Shown piece by piece: positions 19,361 through 28,957 of a stretch of DNA of 64,000 nt. The position numbers and the translations under genes were made by a program. Origin of the DNA: Flavobacterium sp. I3-2 (GTDB lineage: Bacteria > Bacteroidota > Bacteroidia > Flavobacteriales > Flavobacteriaceae). The notes under the pieces were generated by a model. That model saw only the letters and a list, made by a program, of their open reading frames with translations. It did not search any database and was not told the origin of the DNA. Each line of letters starts with the position of its first letter. The first letter of the stretch is position 1. The DNA is taken from positions 1,364,001 through 1,428,000 of the forward strand of contig NZ_CP058306.1 in NCBI RefSeq assembly GCF_013389595.1, given 5' to 3'.

Positions 19361-22138
19361 ATGAAAAAAACTTTACTTTTTTTATTTTTATTAGTTTTGT
19401 TTTCGAAACTTCAAGCGCAGACTATTTATTATGTTGATGCAATTGGATCTGGAGACGGTTTGTCTTGGGCGACCGCTTCAAACGATTTGCAACTTATTAT
19501 TAATACTGCATCTGATGGAGATCAGATTTGGGTAAAACAAGGTATTTATCAGCGAGGTGTTGGTCTGTCTTTTCTTTTAAATAAAAATGTTTCTCTTTTT
19601 GGAGGTTTTCCTAGAGAGTTAAATCCAACTTTTGAAGATCGAAATCCCAATCTTTACGAAACTATTTTAAAAGGAAATCAATCCAGAGTTTTAGAAGTTT
19701 TAGGTAATTCAAATCCAATTTCGTCATCTACATTTATTGATGGTTTTACGATAACCGAAGGTAATTCGACATCAGGTGCAGGTTTGTATGCAACTCAAAG
19801 TAGCGCAACTTATCGAAATTTGAAGATTGTTAATAACACAAGTACGATGGGACTTGGCGCAGGTGTTAATTTGTATTATACAAACAGTACTTTATATCAA
19901 GTTTTAATTGCTAATAATACATCAATCTTGAATCCAGGTAGCGATGGTGATTCAGCCGGAATGAGAATTAACGGAGGAGAAGTTAAATTGATTAATTGTG
20001 TTGTTGCAGACAATCATGCACAAGGTTATGTTGGTGGAATTTGGGCTGCAGCATCGATTGTACATTTATATAACAGTATTGTTTATGGAAATACGGCTGA
20101 GTTAAGTTTTACAACGTCCGACGCTAACGATAATTATAGAGGAAGTAATTACAATGTAACTTATGCTAAAAATTCGATTTTGCAAAATAGTACAGGAAGT
20201 GATTATTATTACGAAACACCAATATTTTATTATTTTGGAAATGACCTTGGCGGAAATTTAGATGTTAATCCAATGTTTAATAGTGATTATTCTTTGCAAC
20301 AAAGTAGTCCAGGAATTAACGAAGGTGATAGTCAAATTGTTTTAGAAAATCCATTGCTAACAGATTTAGATTTTTTCAAGGCTAATAGAATTGTTGATGT
20401 AATTGACATTGGATTGAATGAATTTCAAACTTCAATTCCAGATGTTTTATATGTAAAAGAAAACGGAACTGGTAACGGAACTTCTTGGGAAAACGCGTCT
20501 GGAAATTTGCAATTAATGATGGATAGACAAGTTGCAGGAAAACAAGTTTGGGTTGCAGCTGGAACTTATGATAACAATGGCGTTTATTTTAAATTACGTG
20601 AAGGAGTTAAAGTTTTTGGAGGTTTTCCTGCAACCGGAAATCCAACTTTTGAGGATAGAGATTATGAAAATTATCAAAGTATTTTAACAGCTTCAACTGG
20701 AATTATTTTAGGGAATTTTCATCACGAAACTCGTATTTTAAGCCCACAAACTACAATTGATGGTTTTGTGGTTACTTCAGATTCTGAATTAACTTACGGA
20801 ATTTTCGATAGTAATTCTGAAGTTATGTATTCAAACATGACTTTTGAAGAGAATCATTTAGGTTATGCAACAATCGAAATTCGCAGAAAATCAAATCCAA
20901 CATTTACAGCTTGTAAAATACTAAATAATTCAACAACAGATTTTTCTGCTTCAACTGTTTATCTTCATTCAGACGCTAAAGCAAATTTTATAAACTGTCA
21001 TTTTGAAGGGAATAATCCAACATCAGGAAATACTTTTATGTTAAGAAACAATTGTGCGGCCAATGTAATTGATTGTATGTTTACTCAAAATGCAGCTTTA
21101 GGTTCATCATACGTCGCTTATATCGATAATAGTTCTGCTAATTTTATCAATACCATTTTTGAATCTAATGGAGCTACCTTATATGATGGTGGAGTTGTTG
21201 GTATTTATGGTGATGTTTTTAATAATGAACCTTCGTGGACGCATCCGTTAACAGTCAATTTTGATAGATGTATCTTTAAAAATAATCTAACAAGAGCTAT
21301 TCATGCTCGAGGAATGCAAACCGATACTTTGGTAATTAATAATTCGTTATTTTATGGTAATAAAGCATATTCTGGTGGTGCGTTGAGAAAAGATACAAAT
21401 ATTAATTTATACATAAACAATTCAACGTTTACAGAAAATCAAGCGACAGGTCAGTTTGCAGGCGCTTTGTTTTTTAACGAAGGAGAAGGTGTAAATGAAG
21501 TAAGAAACTCAATTATTTATAACAATACTGGACCTTATGTTTACGGTACACAAATTTTTACCTATCAACCAGTTTCGTTTAAAAACTCTATTTTACCGGG
21601 TTCTGGCGGAAGTTCAAATTGGAATTCAGGTGTTTACAATAATTTTAATATCGCACCGTTAAGTACCAATTTAGGCGGTAATTTAGATGTGAATCCAATG
21701 TTTATAGATGTTGTTAATAAAAATTTTAGACTTGACGAAGGAAGTCTTGCTATCAATGCAGGAACAAATACAATATTTGGACCAAATGCAACACCAAATA
21801 TTTCTGAATTGACTTTAGATTTAGATGGAAATCCAAGATTTATTTATACAACTGTAGATATGGGTGCTTATGAATTTGAAACGAAAGCTTTAGGAATTGA
21901 CGATTTAGATTATGAAAAGTACATCAAAATATTTCCTAATCCAGCAAGCGATTTGGTTTATATAGAAACAGAACAATTTGATTTTTTAAACGCTACTATT
22001 TTCTCAATTGATGGAAAAAAAATCACAAAAACAACTTCTAAAGTAATTGATGTTTCTAATTACTCAAGAGGAATTTATATTTTACAGATACAATTGTCAA
22101 ATCAAAAAATGTATTCACATAAAATTATCGTGAAATAA
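19361..22138 (+). CDS. T9SS-secreted parallel beta-helix protein with type A sorting domain
   Basis: A 925-residue exported protein. The signal peptide is 1-19 (ends LQAQ). Two homologous modules follow: each opens with (I/L)YVxxxGxGxGxSWxxAsxxLQ (about 22 and 364), then a right-handed beta-helix region rich in NN, S and G, including choice-of-anchor-Q-like patterns (FINCxF, NNSxFxxN) and the phrase LGGNLDVNPMF. The last ~75 residues are a T9SS type A C-terminal sorting domain: IFPNPASDLVYIE, a central IFSIDGKKI and a final MYSHKIIVK. It should cross the outer membrane by the T9SS encoded at 4-9 kb and be anchored or released at the surface. Adhesin or glycan-binding roles are guesses. Confidence 0.85.
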   Translation: MKKTLLFLFLLVLFSKLQAQTIYYVDAIGSGDGLSWATASNDLQLIINTASDGDQIWVKQGIYQRGVGLSFLLNKNVSLFGGFPRELNPTFEDRNPNLYETILKGNQSRVLEVLGNSNPISSSTFIDGFTITEGNSTSGAGLYATQSSATYRNLKIVNNTSTMGLGAGVNLYYTNSTLYQVLIANNTSILNPGSDGDSAGMRINGGEVKLINCVVADNHAQGYVGGIWAAASIVHLYNSIVYGNTAELSFTTSDANDNYRGSNYNVTYAKNSILQNSTGSDYYYETPIFYYFGNDLGGNLDVNPMFNSDYSLQQSSPGINEGDSQIVLENPLLTDLDFFKANRIVDVIDIGLNEFQTSIPDVLYVKENGTGNGTSWENASGNLQLMMDRQVAGKQVWVAAGTYDNNGVYFKLREGVKVFGGFPATGNPTFEDRDYENYQSILTASTGIILGNFHHETRILSPQTTIDGFVVTSDSELTYGIFDSNSEVMYSNMTFEENHLGYATIEIRRKSNPTFTACKILNNSTTDFSASTVYLHSDAKANFINCHFEGNNPTSGNTFMLRNNCAANVIDCMFTQNAALGSSYVAYIDNSSANFINTIFESNGATLYDGGVVGIYGDVFNNEPSWTHPLTVNFDRCIFKNNLTRAIHARGMQTDTLVINNSLFYGNKAYSGGALRKDTNINLYINNSTFTENQATGQFAGALFFNEGEGVNEVRNSIIYNNTGPYVYGTQIFTYQPVSFKNSILPGSGGSSNWNSGVYNNFNIAPLSTNLGGNLDVNPMFIDVVNKNFRLDEGSLAINAGTNTIFGPNATPNISELTLDLDGNPRFIYTTVDMGAYEFETKALGIDDLDYEKYIKIFPNPASDLVYIETEQFDFLNATIFSIDGKKITKTTSKVIDVSNYSRGIYILQIQLSNQKMYSHKIIVK

Positions 22139-22168
22139 TTGTAAAAAGCGGTAAACCCTTTAATAATT

Positions 22169-22198
22169 GCGACTTATGAGTGCCAACTTGTAAGTCGC
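22169..22198 (+). terminator. intrinsic terminator
   Basis: An 8-bp GC-containing stem (GCGACTTA / TAAGTCGC) is followed by TTTTTG. It closes the beta-helix gene about 20 bases before the next start. Confidence 0.8.
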
Positions 22199-22204
22199 TT
22201 TTTG

Positions 22205-22212
22205 TACTTTTG
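22205..22212 (+). promoter_or_regulatory. -7 box immediately before the first barrel gene
   Basis: TACTTTTG matches TAnnTTTG and ends only 4 bases before the ATG at 22217, so transcription from it would start almost at the start codon. No well-placed -33 TTG was found. Confidence 0.4.
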
Positions 22213-22216
22213 ATAT

Positions 22217-25036
22217 ATGAAAAAGTTTATATTCCTATTTACGTTTTTAGTTGCTTTTGTTTCAAATGCTCAAAATATAGAGCTAAAAGGAAAAGTAATT
22301 ACAGAATCGAAACAACCCATAGAGGCGGTTTCAGTTTTATTGCTTCAGAAAAAAGATTCAACGGTTATTCAATATGCAATAACTGATGTTATTGGAAATT
22401 TTTCGATGAAGATTAAACCAATGGATCAACCTTCGTTTTTATCATTAACTTATTTGGGAAATGAAGATAAAAATATTGAATTCGAAAAAATTACCGAGTC
22501 AAAAGATCTTGGTGAAATTACAATGAAAGAATTGTCAGATATGTTAGCAGAATTGGTGATTGTAACCGACGTTCCAATTCGAGTAAAACAAGACACCTTA
22601 GAATTCAATGCTTCGTCTTTTAAGGTGCGACCAGATGCGAATGTTGAGGCGCTATTGAAAGAATTACCTGGTGTTGAAATTGATGCTGACAAAAAAATCA
22701 CGGTAAACGGTCAATCTGTGAGTCAGATTTTAGTTAATGGAAAACCATTTTTTGATAAAGATGGAAGTGTGGTGTTACAAAATCTTCCGGCAGATATTAT
22801 TAAGAAAATTCAAGTTACAGATGCTAAAACCAAAACAGAAGAATTTTCTGGTAAACGTGCCAAAAGTGAAAATGCGAGTATCAACCTTACTATTGACGAA
22901 AAAAACAACCAAGGGTTATTCGGAAAAGTTATGGCGGGTTATGGAACTGATGAACGTTATGAAACGAGTGGATTGGTTAATTATTTTAAAGGAAATAGAA
23001 AAATTTCGGTACTTGCTTCTTCAAACAATATAAACTCTTCAGGATTTTCAATGGACGGCGTTTTTGATAATATGGGCGGCGGACGTAGTCAATTCAATAG
23101 TTTCGGTGGACGTTCTAGTGGTGGATTGGGTTCTGGTACTGGATCAGGAATCACAAGAACGAACATGTTAGGTGTTAATTATTCGGATCAGTTTTTTAAA
23201 GATCTTGAAGTTAATGCAAGTTACTATTTGAATGATAATCGAAATGAAAATGCCAACCGTTCGCGTGTGGTAAACTTACTTCCTGATGGCGATTTTATTA
23301 CAGAATCTGAATCAAACAGAACGACAGATAATTTAAATCACAATGCAAATTTTAATGTTGAATACAAAATAAATCCAACAACTAAAATCTTTATCGAACC
23401 AAAAATTTCAAGTTCTAAGAATGTAATTGATTCGCAAAGTAAATCTGAATCAATGGATGCAAATGGTGATTTGTTTAATACAAATAATGCTGTAGGACAT
23501 TCAGAAACCGACACGTTTAATTTTAGTAATTCAGTTCAATTCAATAAAGTTTTAGATACGAACGGTAAAAATTTAAGCATGAGTTTTGATAATGCAAATT
23601 CAAAAACTACTGGTTTTGGACGAACAAATTCAGAAACTATTTTCTATCAAGGTACAGAAACGGATGATTTAAGAAATCAAAAAAATGATACTAGAAGTAC
23701 AAACGATAATTATACAATAACTGCAACTTATACGCAACCTGTTGCTAAAAATACCGAATTAAATTTAGGTTATACCTTTAATTATAATCAAGATACGGAT
23801 GTACTTACAACTTATGATTTTGATCCGTTAACCAATGAGTTTTCTCAAATAAGTGATTTGTATTCGAGTAGTACAAATAACAAAAGTGTTTCGTCTACGC
23901 CTTTTGTTGGAGTAAATTACAATACTAAAAAATTATTTTTTGATTTTAAATACGGAGTTCAGATTGATGATTTTAAAGCAAGCGCTTCATATCTAAATCA
24001 AGAATATGTTGTAAATCGTAAATTTGTATCGCCAAATATCTCAACCCGATTTCGTTATAAATTTACAGACTCAAAAACGTTTAATGTAAATTATAATTAT
24101 TCAGTAACTGATCCAAGTGCTACACAAATTTTACCTTACGAACGTTTTAATGATCCGTTAAATACCTACATCGGAAATGCCGATTTAGATCAAGCTAAAA
24201 GCCATTCGATTAATTTAAGTTTTAGAGATTTTAACTTTCAAATGCGAAGCGGTTGGACGATTGGAGTTTCTGGTAATTTCTATGATTCTCAAATTGTTTC
24301 TACAACTGTTTTTGATGAAAATAGAAAACGTACAACAACTTACGATAATATTTCAGGAGCTTACTCACTTGGATTGTTTGGGAATTTTAATAAGTCTAAA
24401 AAAATTGACGCACATACTTTAAGATATGGAATTGGAATGCGTGTAAATTACGGACTTTCTAAAGGTTTTACCGATAACCAATTGTACGAAAATAATTCAC
24501 TTACTTTTACACCTCGAATCTATGGATCTTGGGATTATGGCGAATTTTTAACCATTGCGCCGTCATATAGTTTAGGATATACTAATAATACTTATTCGAA
24601 TATTGCTTTAGAGAAAACGTCATATGTTGTGCATAATATCAATTTACAAACAACAACTTATTGGCCTAAAAATGTAACTTGGGGTAATGATTTTGGATAT
24701 ACGTACAATACTAATATTGCTGCTGGTTTCAAAAAAGATTTCTTTTTATGGAACACGAGTTTGGGATATGATTTCTTAAATGGTGCTTTAACAGCTAAAG
24801 TTAAAGTTTACGATATCTTAAATCAAAATATAGGAACCAGAAGAACGGTAAGTCCAACGGCAATATCCGATCAAGAAAATACCGTTCTAAAACGTTACGC
24901 TATGTTTTCGTTAACTTTTAAGTTCGATAAATTCGGAACAGGTAAACAATCAAACGAACGTGGTCCAGGAGAAAGAGGTCCACGTGGAGATCGCCCACCC
25001 GGAAATCGTCCTCCTCGTGATATGCGAATGATGTAA
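22217..25036 (+). CDS. outer-membrane beta-barrel protein, TonB-receptor-like (copy 1)
   Basis: A 939-residue outer-membrane protein. The signal peptide is 1-19 (VSNAQ). A carboxypeptidase-regulatory-like beta-sandwich (about 22-105) is followed by a plug-like domain with VRPDANVEALLKELPG and ILVNGKPFF, and then a long beta-barrel of the OMP_b-brl_3 type. I see no classical TonB box, so TonB dependence is uncertain. The extreme C-terminus carries a Gly/Pro/Arg-rich tail after the last barrel strand. The next gene is a full-length paralog in the same orientation. Substrate is not evident and no SusD partner is adjacent. The ATG at 22217 starts the signal peptide; an overlapping frame at 22180 is not a gene. 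Confidence 0.85.
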   Translation: MKKFIFLFTFLVAFVSNAQNIELKGKVITESKQPIEAVSVLLLQKKDSTVIQYAITDVIGNFSMKIKPMDQPSFLSLTYLGNEDKNIEFEKITESKDLGEITMKELSDMLAELVIVTDVPIRVKQDTLEFNASSFKVRPDANVEALLKELPGVEIDADKKITVNGQSVSQILVNGKPFFDKDGSVVLQNLPADIIKKIQVTDAKTKTEEFSGKRAKSENASINLTIDEKNNQGLFGKVMAGYGTDERYETSGLVNYFKGNRKISVLASSNNINSSGFSMDGVFDNMGGGRSQFNSFGGRSSGGLGSGTGSGITRTNMLGVNYSDQFFKDLEVNASYYLNDNRNENANRSRVVNLLPDGDFITESESNRTTDNLNHNANFNVEYKINPTTKIFIEPKISSSKNVIDSQSKSESMDANGDLFNTNNAVGHSETDTFNFSNSVQFNKVLDTNGKNLSMSFDNANSKTTGFGRTNSETIFYQGTETDDLRNQKNDTRSTNDNYTITATYTQPVAKNTELNLGYTFNYNQDTDVLTTYDFDPLTNEFSQISDLYSSSTNNKSVSSTPFVGVNYNTKKLFFDFKYGVQIDDFKASASYLNQEYVVNRKFVSPNISTRFRYKFTDSKTFNVNYNYSVTDPSATQILPYERFNDPLNTYIGNADLDQAKSHSINLSFRDFNFQMRSGWTIGVSGNFYDSQIVSTTVFDENRKRTTTYDNISGAYSLGLFGNFNKSKKIDAHTLRYGIGMRVNYGLSKGFTDNQLYENNSLTFTPRIYGSWDYGEFLTIAPSYSLGYTNNTYSNIALEKTSYVVHNINLQTTTYWPKNVTWGNDFGYTYNTNIAAGFKKDFFLWNTSLGYDFLNGALTAKVKVYDILNQNIGTRRTVSPTAISDQENTVLKRYAMFSLTFKFDKFGTGKQSNERGPGERGPRGDRPPGNRPPRDMRMM

Positions 25037-25042
25037 TTTATT

Positions 25043-25073
25043 AAAAAGTATCTGGAGTTTTCAGATACTTTTT
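25043..25073 (+). terminator. intrinsic terminator between the two barrel genes
   Basis: A 12-bp perfect stem (AAAAAGTATCTG / CAGATACTTTTT) with a 7-nt loop lies 7 bases after the stop, so the paralogs are separate transcripts. Confidence 0.9.
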
Positions 25074-25121
25074 GTTTTTGTTAATATTTTATGTTTTATT
25101 TGTGATTGCCAAATTTATATT

Positions 25122-27887
25122 ATGAATAAAATATTTTATTTAATTATGCTGTTCTTCATTGGAACGGCTTTTTCATTTGCACAAAAAAATTTTTCTATAA
25201 AAGGAAAAATTTCAGATGAAAATAAAAAACCTATCGAAGCGGTTACTGTTTATCTTTCAACTGCAAAGGATTCTACTTTGATTAATTATACAATTACCGA
25301 CTCTAAAGGAGAATTTGATTTGCAAACTAATAAAATAGAAGTTCCAAGTTTTATTGTCGCAAGTATGCTTGGATACACAGATTATTCCAAACAATTTACA
25401 TCGATTGTTGATCACATTAATTTAGAAGAAATCATACTTACAGAAGATTCTAATATGTTAGACGAAATGGTTATTAAAGCAGATGTTGCGCCGATTCGTG
25501 TTAAACAAGACACCATCGAATTTAATGCAGCTTCGTTTAAAGTTCGTCCAGATGCAAACGTAAAAAGTTTGTTAGAACAATTACCTGGAGTTACCGTTGA
25601 TGCTGATGGAAAAATAAAATATAACGGAAAAGAAGTTCCAAATATTCTTGTTAATGGAAAACCATTTTTTGGAGCTGATGGTAAAATTGCCATCGAAAAT
25701 CTACCAGCCGAAATTATCAATAAAGTACAAGTTTCTGATTTTAAAACCAAAGAAGAAAAACTGGCAGGTAAGAAAAGTGATGGCGAATCAGTTTCGATTA
25801 ACTTAACTATCGACGAAGATAAAAACAAAGGTTTCTTTGGTAGAATTAATGGTGGTTACGGAACAGATGATCGATATGAATCGTCGTTGTTAGCTAATTA
25901 TTTTCAAGGAGAAACCAAGTTTAGCGTTTTGGCTTCTTCAAATAATATCAATTCCACAGGTTTTTCTCAAAACGAAGTTTTTGATAATATGCGAGGTGGC
26001 CGAAATTCATGGTCATTTAACTCTTCATTTATTGATGAATATTCTGGAAACTCTGGAATTACAACTTCTAATTTAGTTGGATTAAATTACAACGATTCTT
26101 TTAAAAAGAAAGTTGATGTTGCAGCAAGTTATGTTTTAGATAATCAAGAAAATAAATCAAAATCAACATCTCGAATAGAAAATCTTTTACCCGAAAATAG
26201 GGTGATTTCTTTTAATGAAAATGAAGGAACTTCTCATAAAAACAATCACAAATTTACATTTGATTTTGAAATTCAAATCGATTCGACTTCGTCATTAGCA
26301 TTTGTTCCAATTTATGAAAAAAATAATAATAGAAGACATAATGTGTCAAGCTCAGAAACAGTTTCAATTTTGAATGATTTGATTAATAAATCACAAGGAA
26401 GTCAGTTTACTGAAACCGATATGGATCGTTTTGAAAATCAGTTGATCTATAACAAACGTTTTAAAAACAAAACATCGTTTAGTTTAAATTTTGAAAATAA
26501 TAATTCAAAAAATAAATCATTTGCAAACAATCAAATAAGTACACTTTTTTACGAAGGATCGAATCCCGATGATATACGAAATCAAAATGCGTTTGGTAAT
26601 TCGCACAGAGATTATTATCAGGTAGAACTTGAATATCGTATTCCGATAACAAAAAAACAAACTTTAGCTGTTGAAGCGGGTTATATAAATACGACGGAAG
26701 TTGATAGTCAAGAAACTTTTGATTTTGATTCAACCACAAATCAATATTCAGATTTTAATGATTTACAATCTTACAGAAATCGTTTTCAAACGAATGAAGT
26801 CAAAGCTGGAGTTGGTTATGAGTATCAATACGAAAAAGGTTATTTTCAATTAGATTTAGGAAGCCGTTGGATGAATTATGATATGAAATCTTTTTACAAC
26901 AACAACATTTTCTTAAATAAGAAAACCGATGTTTTGCCTAATATTCGAATTTCAAATAGTTTTAAAATGGGTAAATCAACACGTTTGTATTTATCTTATC
27001 GTTACACAGGTTCGCTGCCTTATATGAATCAACTATTAGAATATCAAGATTTATCTTCAACTTTAAGTGTTTCTCAAGGTAACGGAAATTTAAAACCAAA
27101 GTTATCTCATGGAGTAAATTTAAACTTTTCTAATTATGATTATTTGACGAGATCAGGATATTATATTTATGCCGGAGGATCATTAGAATCGCGTGGAATA
27201 ATCGATGTGGTTTCTTATGATGAAGGTTTCAAAAGTTTTAGAACTTATGAAAATGCTTCAGGAACGGGTTATTTTTATTTAGGAGGTTCATTTAATAAAT
27301 CTTATAAATTAGGAGTTAATACGTTAAGTTATGAAATCGGATTGAACTTCAATTTAGATAAATTTAAAGGAAAAACAAACGGTTTATTATACAGCGCCAA
27401 TTCTCAAGGTGTGACACCAAAAGTGAAATTAACTTGGGATTATAATAAGGTGTTTATTATTTCGCCTTCTTATTCGTATAATTATAATTTTGTAGATTAT
27501 AAAGATTTCTCTGTTGATAAAACAAACAATTTTACACATAAATTAAATCTTCAGATTACATCATATTTACCAAAGCAATTTATAATAGGAGCGGACGTTG
27601 GTTACAATTATAATTCGATGTTAGCCGACGGATTTAAAAAGGATTTTACGTTGTTAAACGCAAGTGTTGGATATAAATTCTTAAAGGATCAATTAACAGC
27701 AAAAGTTAAAGCTTACGATTTGTTAAATCAGAATTTGAGTACAAACCGATATATAAGTCCAACTTCGATTCAAGATTCAGACCAATTGATTTTAAAACGT
27801 TATTTCATGTTCTCTTTGAGCTATAAACTTGATAAGTTTGCAGGTAAAAAGAAAAAAGAAGGAAATTCTTTTATAATTAATATGTAA
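25122..27887 (+). CDS. outer-membrane beta-barrel protein, TonB-receptor-like (copy 2)
   Basis: A 921-residue paralog of the preceding gene. It shares the same domain order: signal peptide 1-20 (SFAQ), carboxypeptidase-regulatory-like domain, the plug block RVKQDTIEFNAASFKVRPD with NILVNGKPFF, and the barrel. Similarity is strongest in the plug and weakest in the barrel loops, as expected for receptors that diverged after duplication. It lacks the Gly/Pro/Arg tail of copy 1 and ends FIINM. It lies between a terminator upstream and a convergent terminator shared with mdh. Substrate unknown. Confidence 0.85.
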   Translation: MNKIFYLIMLFFIGTAFSFAQKNFSIKGKISDENKKPIEAVTVYLSTAKDSTLINYTITDSKGEFDLQTNKIEVPSFIVASMLGYTDYSKQFTSIVDHINLEEIILTEDSNMLDEMVIKADVAPIRVKQDTIEFNAASFKVRPDANVKSLLEQLPGVTVDADGKIKYNGKEVPNILVNGKPFFGADGKIAIENLPAEIINKVQVSDFKTKEEKLAGKKSDGESVSINLTIDEDKNKGFFGRINGGYGTDDRYESSLLANYFQGETKFSVLASSNNINSTGFSQNEVFDNMRGGRNSWSFNSSFIDEYSGNSGITTSNLVGLNYNDSFKKKVDVAASYVLDNQENKSKSTSRIENLLPENRVISFNENEGTSHKNNHKFTFDFEIQIDSTSSLAFVPIYEKNNNRRHNVSSSETVSILNDLINKSQGSQFTETDMDRFENQLIYNKRFKNKTSFSLNFENNNSKNKSFANNQISTLFYEGSNPDDIRNQNAFGNSHRDYYQVELEYRIPITKKQTLAVEAGYINTTEVDSQETFDFDSTTNQYSDFNDLQSYRNRFQTNEVKAGVGYEYQYEKGYFQLDLGSRWMNYDMKSFYNNNIFLNKKTDVLPNIRISNSFKMGKSTRLYLSYRYTGSLPYMNQLLEYQDLSSTLSVSQGNGNLKPKLSHGVNLNFSNYDYLTRSGYYIYAGGSLESRGIIDVVSYDEGFKSFRTYENASGTGYFYLGGSFNKSYKLGVNTLSYEIGLNFNLDKFKGKTNGLLYSANSQGVTPKVKLTWDYNKVFIISPSYSYNYNFVDYKDFSVDKTNNFTHKLNLQITSYLPKQFIIGADVGYNYNSMLADGFKKDFTLLNASVGYKFLKDQLTAKVKAYDLLNQNLSTNRYISPTSIQDSDQLILKRYFMFSLSYKLDKFAGKKKKEGNSFIINM

Positions 27888-27904
27888 TCTGATTACACAA
27901 AAAA

Positions 27905-27941
27905 ATGAAGCTGTTTCGTAATTTTTACGTTTCAGCTTCAT
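27905..27941. terminator. bidirectional terminator between the barrel gene and mdh
   Basis: A 9-bp outer stem (ATGAAGCTG / CAGCTTCAT), a 3+3 internal loop and an inner CGTA/TACG stem, with A and T runs on both sides. It serves both convergent genes. Confidence 0.8.
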
Positions 27942-27967
27942 CTTTTTTAATTGAATTTAATAACGTT

Positions 27968-28888
27968 TTATATTAATCCGTTTACTTCATTTATCGCTTT
28001 TGCACTTGCATTTAGTTTAACTAAATCAGCATCGGTTAATTTGATTTGAATGATTTTTTCTACTCCGTTTTTTCCTATAATACACGGAACACCAATACAA
28101 ATACCTTCAATTCCAAATTCGCCTTCTAAATAAACTGAATTTGGTAATAATTTCTTTTTATCATTTACAATAGCATCAACCAATTCGGCAACAGCAGCAC
28201 CAGGTCCGTACCAAGCCGAAGTTCCTAAATGCTTGGTTAATGTAGCTCCGCCAACCATCGTTTCTTTTATCACTTCATCAAAAACTTCGTCAGTTAAAAG
28301 CTCTGAAATCGGAATTCCTTTATAAGTTGCTAGTTCTTTTACAGGAATCATTGTAGTGTCTCCATGACCACCAATAACCATGGCTTCAATTTCGTTAATT
28401 GGTTTTTGCAATTTCTGACTTAAGAAATAACGAAAACGATTCGAATCTAACATCGCACCCATTCCAATGATTTTATTTTTAGGCAAACCCGAAGCTTTTA
28501 AAGCAACTAAAGTCATTGTGTCTAACGGATTGGTCACAATTACAAAAACTGCATTTGGAGCATGTTTCATAGCGTTTTTCACAACCGATTCTACAATAGA
28601 AACATTAACCGCAACCAATTCTTCACGACTCATTCCAGGTTTTCTAGGTTGACCTGAAGTTACCACAACCACTTCACTATTGGCAACTTTAGAATAATCC
28701 GAAACTTCTGGATGGATTATGGTATCAAAACCTAAAGCGGGCATTGATTGCGCCAAATCCATGGCTTTACCGGCAGCCAAACCTTCGGCGATATCCAATA
28801 AAACAATTTCTGAAACAATGCCCTTCATCGCAATAAACTGCGCACAAGTTGCCCCTACATTACCAGCTCCTATAATACTTACTTTCAT
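27968..28888 (-). CDS. mdh: malate dehydrogenase
   Basis: NAD-dependent oxidation of malate to oxaloacetate in the TCA cycle. It is the LDH-like MDH type: N-terminal GAGNVG (7-12), Asp at the end of strand two (LLDIAEG) indicating NAD preference, the substrate loop QPRKPGMSREEL with the arginines of an MDH, and the catalytic His motif GGHGDTTM. Length 306. It has its own terminator at 27905 and is separated from apbE by another hairpin, so it is not part of the iron/redox unit next to it. Confidence 0.97.
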   Translation of the reverse strand: MKVSIIGAGNVGATCAQFIAMKGIVSEIVLLDIAEGLAAGKAMDLAQSMPALGFDTIIHPEVSDYSKVANSEVVVVTSGQPRKPGMSREELVAVNVSIVESVVKNAMKHAPNAVFVIVTNPLDTMTLVALKASGLPKNKIIGMGAMLDSNRFRYFLSQKLQKPINEIEAMVIGGHGDTTMIPVKELATYKGIPISELLTDEVFDEVIKETMVGGATLTKHLGTSAWYGPGAAVAELVDAIVNDKKKLLPNSVYLEGEFGIEGICIGVPCIIGKNGVEKIIQIKLTDADLVKLNASAKAINEVNGLI

Positions 28889-28925
28889 ATTTTAATTTTT
28901 TTGTTGTTTTTTTAAAGTTACAAAA

Positions 28926-28954
28926 AAACGCACAACTTATGAGGCTGTGCGTTT
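28926..28954 (-). terminator. intrinsic terminator after apbE
   Basis: A 9-bp stem (minus strand AAACGCACA / TGTGCGTTT) with an 11-nt loop is followed by T's on the minus strand. Confidence 0.8.
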
Positions 28955-28957
28955 GTA

